The notes under the pieces were generated by a model. It did not search any database, was not told the DNA's origin, and saw only the letters and a list, made by a program, of their open reading frames with translations. From JAVBNC01 sp031551765 (GTDB taxonomy: Bacteria; Desulfobacterota; Desulfovibrionia; Desulfovibrionales; Desulfovibrionaceae), in NCBI GenBank assembly GCA_031551765.1, contig JAVBNC010000130.1:1-10032 (forward strand): DNA of 10,032 nucleotides, in the 5' to 3' direction. Positions 7,384 to 10,032 of this stretch are shown piece after piece. Within the stretch, counting starts at the first letter, position 1. Each line of letters opens with the position of its first letter. The position numbers were made by a program, and so were the translations under genes.

Positions 7384-9672
7384 ATGGATACCCCCCGGTA
7401 CGCAAAAACCGCACCCCGCGCCTTTGGCCTCAAAGCCAAGCTGCTTATCCCGCTCATAGGCATTGCGCTTTCAGCACTTTTCGCCACCGGCCTGGCCATT
7501 GTGCGCATAGCGGAACAGGGCCTTATCGACGCCAGCCAGGAAAAGCTGATCAACTCGGCCGCCGTGGTGGGCAACAGCATTCTGGAAAAAATCGCCCGGG
7601 CCAGGGCGGACATGACCTTTACCCCCGATGTTCCCGGCGTTGCCGCCTCCGTTAATCCCGAGGAAAAAGAAAACTTCCCCGACAGAGCCGCATATGTGGC
7701 CCACATCAATACGCTGCTGGCCAAACTGGGGGAAGTCTGCGGCTATTACGAAACGTTCTACGTCGTGTCCGACAAGGGCATGACCCTGGTGTGCAGCATG
7801 CCTTCCGCCGTGGGCACGCTGGATATTTCCAACCGGGCCTGGTTCCATGAGGCCATGGCCACGGACAATTCCATCCTTTCCGAACCCTTCCGCAGCCGCA
7901 TCACCGGCGACGCGCTGATGGCCATTGCCCAGCGCTTCACCCACAAGGACATTCGCGGCGTCATGGTGGGTTCCATCCAGATCCACAAAATCACCCACGC
8001 GGCCGTGGAGCTTGAGGCCAAACCCTGGCTGCAGGTCTACGTGGTCACGGACCAGGGCGCCGTAGTGGCCGCCCTGGACGAAAAACTGCTGGCCACCAGC
8101 GCCTTTGCGGCCAAGCCCTGGTTCCCCTCCGTGCTGGAGGCGGACAGAGGGCAGTTCACCATGCAGGAAGACGGCGAGCAGAAGCTCGTCGCCTTTTACC
8201 ACTTGCAGGGCACCAATTTGCGCGCCGTTGCCGTAGCCGACGCGGCCCACCTGCTGGGACCGGCCCGGGCCGTGCGGAACATAGGCCTTATCGCCGTGCT
8301 GCTCTCCGTGCTGCTGGCCTGCGGCATCATTTACCTGACCGTGGCCCCGGTAACCCGCGATATCCAGCGCCTGGCCGACTTCGCCGAAAGCGTGGCCCAA
8401 GGGGACATGGAGCATGAAGTGCAACTGGCCCGCCAGGACGAGCTGGGCACCCTGTCCCGCTCACTCTTGCGCATGCTGCACACCCTCAAGCAAATGATTA
8501 CCCGGGCGGAAGAGGCCACCAGGGCCAAAAGCGAATTCCTGGCCAACATGAGCCATGAGATACGCACGCCCATGAACGCGGTCATGGGCATGGCCCACCT
8601 TGCCCTGCAGGCCAACCCGGAAGGCAGGCAGCGCGACGCCCTGCTCAAAATCCGCCGGGCCTCGGAAAGCCTGCTGGCCATCATCAACGACATCCTGGAC
8701 TTTTCCAAGGTGGAGGCGGGCAAGCTGGAACTGGACCACGTGCCTTTCAGGCTCGCGGACATGGTCCAGTCCGTGGGCGACATGCTGGAGGAAGACGCCA
8801 AACGCAAGGGCCTGGTCCTGGATCTGCGCGTCGCGCCGGACATTCCGGCGCTTGTTGTCGGCGACCCGGTGCGCCTCAAGCAGATCTGCATCAATTTGTG
8901 CAACAACGCTATCAAATTCACCAGCAAGGGCTCTGTTTCCCTGCGCGTTTCCCTGTGGGAAACACAGGGGGACGAGCTTACCCTGCTTTTTTCCGTCGTG
9001 GACACGGGCATAGGCATCAGCCCGGAACAGCGGGAAATGATTTTTGACGCCTTTGCCCAGGCGGACGGCTCCACCACCCGCCGCTACGGGGGTACAGGCC
9101 TGGGGCTGGCCATCTCGCGGCGTCTGGTGGAGCTTATGCACGGCTCCATCTGGGTGGAGAGCGAAGTGAACCAGGGCAGCACCTTCCACTTTACCATCCG
9201 GGTGGCTCCCGGCCCGCGTGATCTGCCGGAAGCCAGCTGTTCCGAGCTGCCCGAACGCACTGAAAAAGTTGTGGAAAACCTGCTCGTGCTCCTGGTGGAG
9301 GACAACGACCTGAATCAGGAAATCGCGGTGGAGCTGCTGCGCAGCATGGGCGCGGACCCGGTAGTAGCCAACAATGGGGAAGAAGCGGTGCGCTTCTGGC
9401 TGGAGCACGACATCGACCTGATCTTCATGGATATCCAGATGCCTGTCATGGACGGGCTGGAAGCGGCCCGCCGCATCCGCGCTTCCGGCAAGCCGGGCTC
9501 GGCCGCCGTGCCCATTATCGCCATGACCGCCAACGCCATGAACGTGGACCGCGAAAAAAGCCGTGATGCGGGCATGAACGGCCACCTCACCAAGCCTATT
9601 GACTGCGACGAGTTGCGCCGCGCCTTGCAGGACTGGGGACAAAAAGCGCGCGAACGCGTGACGCCCGCATAG
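7384..9672 (+). CDS. Hybrid sensor histidine kinase with Cache-like sensor
   Basis: 762 residues from ATG 7384. Order: TM1 (about 19-41), a periplasmic domain of about 255 residues with Cache-type blocks (FYVVSDKGMTLVCS 125-138; NRAWFHEAMA 150-159; FRSRITGDALMAIAQRF 169-185; GVMVGSIQI 192-200), TM2 (about 299-321), HAMP (about 318-371), HisKA with phosphoacceptor His391 in SHEIRTPMN, HATPase with N box LCNNAIKF (505-512), G1 DTGIG (540-544) and G2 GGTGLGL (569-575), then a receiver domain with acidic pair Glu639-Asp640, phosphoacceptor Asp683 in FMDIQMPVMDG, Thr715 and Lys737. It senses an extracellular ligand and passes phosphate His391 to Asp683. No HPt or separate regulator lies in the window, so the output is unknown. 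Start is uncertain: a GTG at 7369 is in frame, and the only purine-rich site (AGGG 7366-7369) is rather far from 7384. Confidence 0.9.
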   Translation: MDTPRYAKTAPRAFGLKAKLLIPLIGIALSALFATGLAIVRIAEQGLIDASQEKLINSAAVVGNSILEKIARARADMTFTPDVPGVAASVNPEEKENFPDRAAYVAHINTLLAKLGEVCGYYETFYVVSDKGMTLVCSMPSAVGTLDISNRAWFHEAMATDNSILSEPFRSRITGDALMAIAQRFTHKDIRGVMVGSIQIHKITHAAVELEAKPWLQVYVVTDQGAVVAALDEKLLATSAFAAKPWFPSVLEADRGQFTMQEDGEQKLVAFYHLQGTNLRAVAVADAAHLLGPARAVRNIGLIAVLLSVLLACGIIYLTVAPVTRDIQRLADFAESVAQGDMEHEVQLARQDELGTLSRSLLRMLHTLKQMITRAEEATRAKSEFLANMSHEIRTPMNAVMGMAHLALQANPEGRQRDALLKIRRASESLLAIINDILDFSKVEAGKLELDHVPFRLADMVQSVGDMLEEDAKRKGLVLDLRVAPDIPALVVGDPVRLKQICINLCNNAIKFTSKGSVSLRVSLWETQGDELTLLFSVVDTGIGISPEQREMIFDAFAQADGSTTRRYGGTGLGLAISRRLVELMHGSIWVESEVNQGSTFHFTIRVAPGPRDLPEASCSELPERTEKVVENLLVLLVEDNDLNQEIAVELLRSMGADPVVANNGEEAVRFWLEHDIDLIFMDIQMPVMDGLEAARRIRASGKPGSAAVPIIAMTANAMNVDREKSRDAGMNGHLTKPIDCDELRRALQDWGQKARERVTPA

Positions 9673-9690
9673 ATGCGCTTTCGCAGAGCC

Positions 9691-10032
9691 TAGACTCATT
9701 AATTGCAATTAGTAGAAAAGTTGGTTAGCTGTGCTCATGGAGGGCGCAATGAACCGACTTTTCTATCTTTCCGCTGAACAACTTGAACGCATCAAACCGT
9801 TCTTTCCTCTTTCCCACGGCGTTGCGCGTGTTGACGACGGCAAGGTGCTCAGCGGCATCATTTATGTCATCAAGCACGGCCTTCAGTGGAAGGACGCGCC
9901 AAGTGAATACGGGCCTTATAAAACGCTGTACAACCGCTTCGTGCGCTGGAGCCGCATGGGCGTCTTCAACAAGATTTTCGCCGAGCTTGCACAAACAGCG
10001 GGCGAAGACGGACGATTGATGATTGACGCCAC
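9691..10032 (+). mobile_element. IS5-family insertion sequence, left part
   Basis: Sequence character changes 19 bases or so after the kinase stop: AT-rich TAGACTCATTAATTGC replaces GC-rich sequence and contains the palindrome TAATTGCAATTA (9700-9711). A transposase reading frame follows at 9749. The exact left end cannot be fixed because the right end lies outside the window; I place it near 9691 by the composition change only. The element runs off the right edge. Confidence 0.6.
9749..10032 (+). CDS. IS5-family transposase, N-terminal part
   Basis: 94 complete codons before the window ends, open throughout. The protein begins MNRLFYLSAEQLERIKPFFP and continues KVLSGIIYVIKHGLQWKDAP (about 32-51), YGPYKTLYNRFVRWSRMGVF (about 54-73) and GRLMIDAT at the edge. 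This is the usual N-terminal domain of IS5-family (IS427-like) transposases, and the Asp in MIDAT is where the first residue of the DDE catalytic triad is expected. GGAGGG lies 4 bases before the ATG. Codon use is less GC-biased than in neighbouring genes, as expected for a mobile gene. In many such elements this frame ends within about 130 residues and continues by frameshift in a second frame; the window cannot show this. Confidence 0.85.
   Translation, partial: MNRLFYLSAEQLERIKPFFPLSHGVARVDDGKVLSGIIYVIKHGLQWKDAPSEYGPYKTLYNRFVRWSRMGVFNKIFAELAQTAGEDGRLMIDA

Overview
The window looks like the chromosome of a GC-rich anaerobe. Gene content (citrate lyase, a Tat-exported flavodoxin/ferredoxin-like protein, a Cache hybrid kinase) and GC-rich hairpin-bearing intergenic sequence suggest a Desulfovibrionaceae-like bacterium. 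That is an inference from gene style; no marker gene is present to prove it. Bases 1-92 are low-complexity (G/T-rich, then an unbroken run of 28 C) and look like a contig-edge artefact.

Left half, plus strand: an L-threonine aldolase (146-1186) is followed by citE (1531-2400) and citF (2397-3899), which overlap by ATGA. They encode the beta and alpha subunits of citrate lyase. The acyl-carrier subunit citD and the maturation genes are not in the window. Between the aldolase and citE lies a 260-bp non-coding element (1239-1498) with inverted ends GGCTGTCTC/GAGACAGCC and a 5-bp target duplication CCAAG, which fits a MITE. It split a tiny reading frame that has an ideal Shine-Dalgarno and originally ended 6 bases before citE. 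After citF comes a cluster of hairpins (3918-4041), then a Tat-signal protein with a flavodoxin-like domain and two 4Fe-4S motifs (4078-4950), closed by a strong terminator (4972-5010).

Middle, minus strand: an AbrB-type membrane protein (7105-6020) and undecaprenyl-diphosphatase uppP (5971-5177) form a probable two-gene operon. A palindromic intergenic block lies beyond uppP (5063-5144). Right part, plus strand: a divergent hybrid sensor kinase (7384-9672) with a Cache-like sensor and a receiver domain, then the start of an IS5-family insertion sequence (transposase from 9749) that runs off the window.

The most unusual signal is an 88-nt multi-hairpin repeat present twice in opposite orientation: inside the MITE (1317-1403, minus) and between citF and the Tat protein gene (3953-4040, plus). 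Hairpin loops and flanks are nearly identical, while both arms of one stem differ together so that pairing is kept. This suggests a structured RNA or single-stranded DNA element that is mobile or dispersed.
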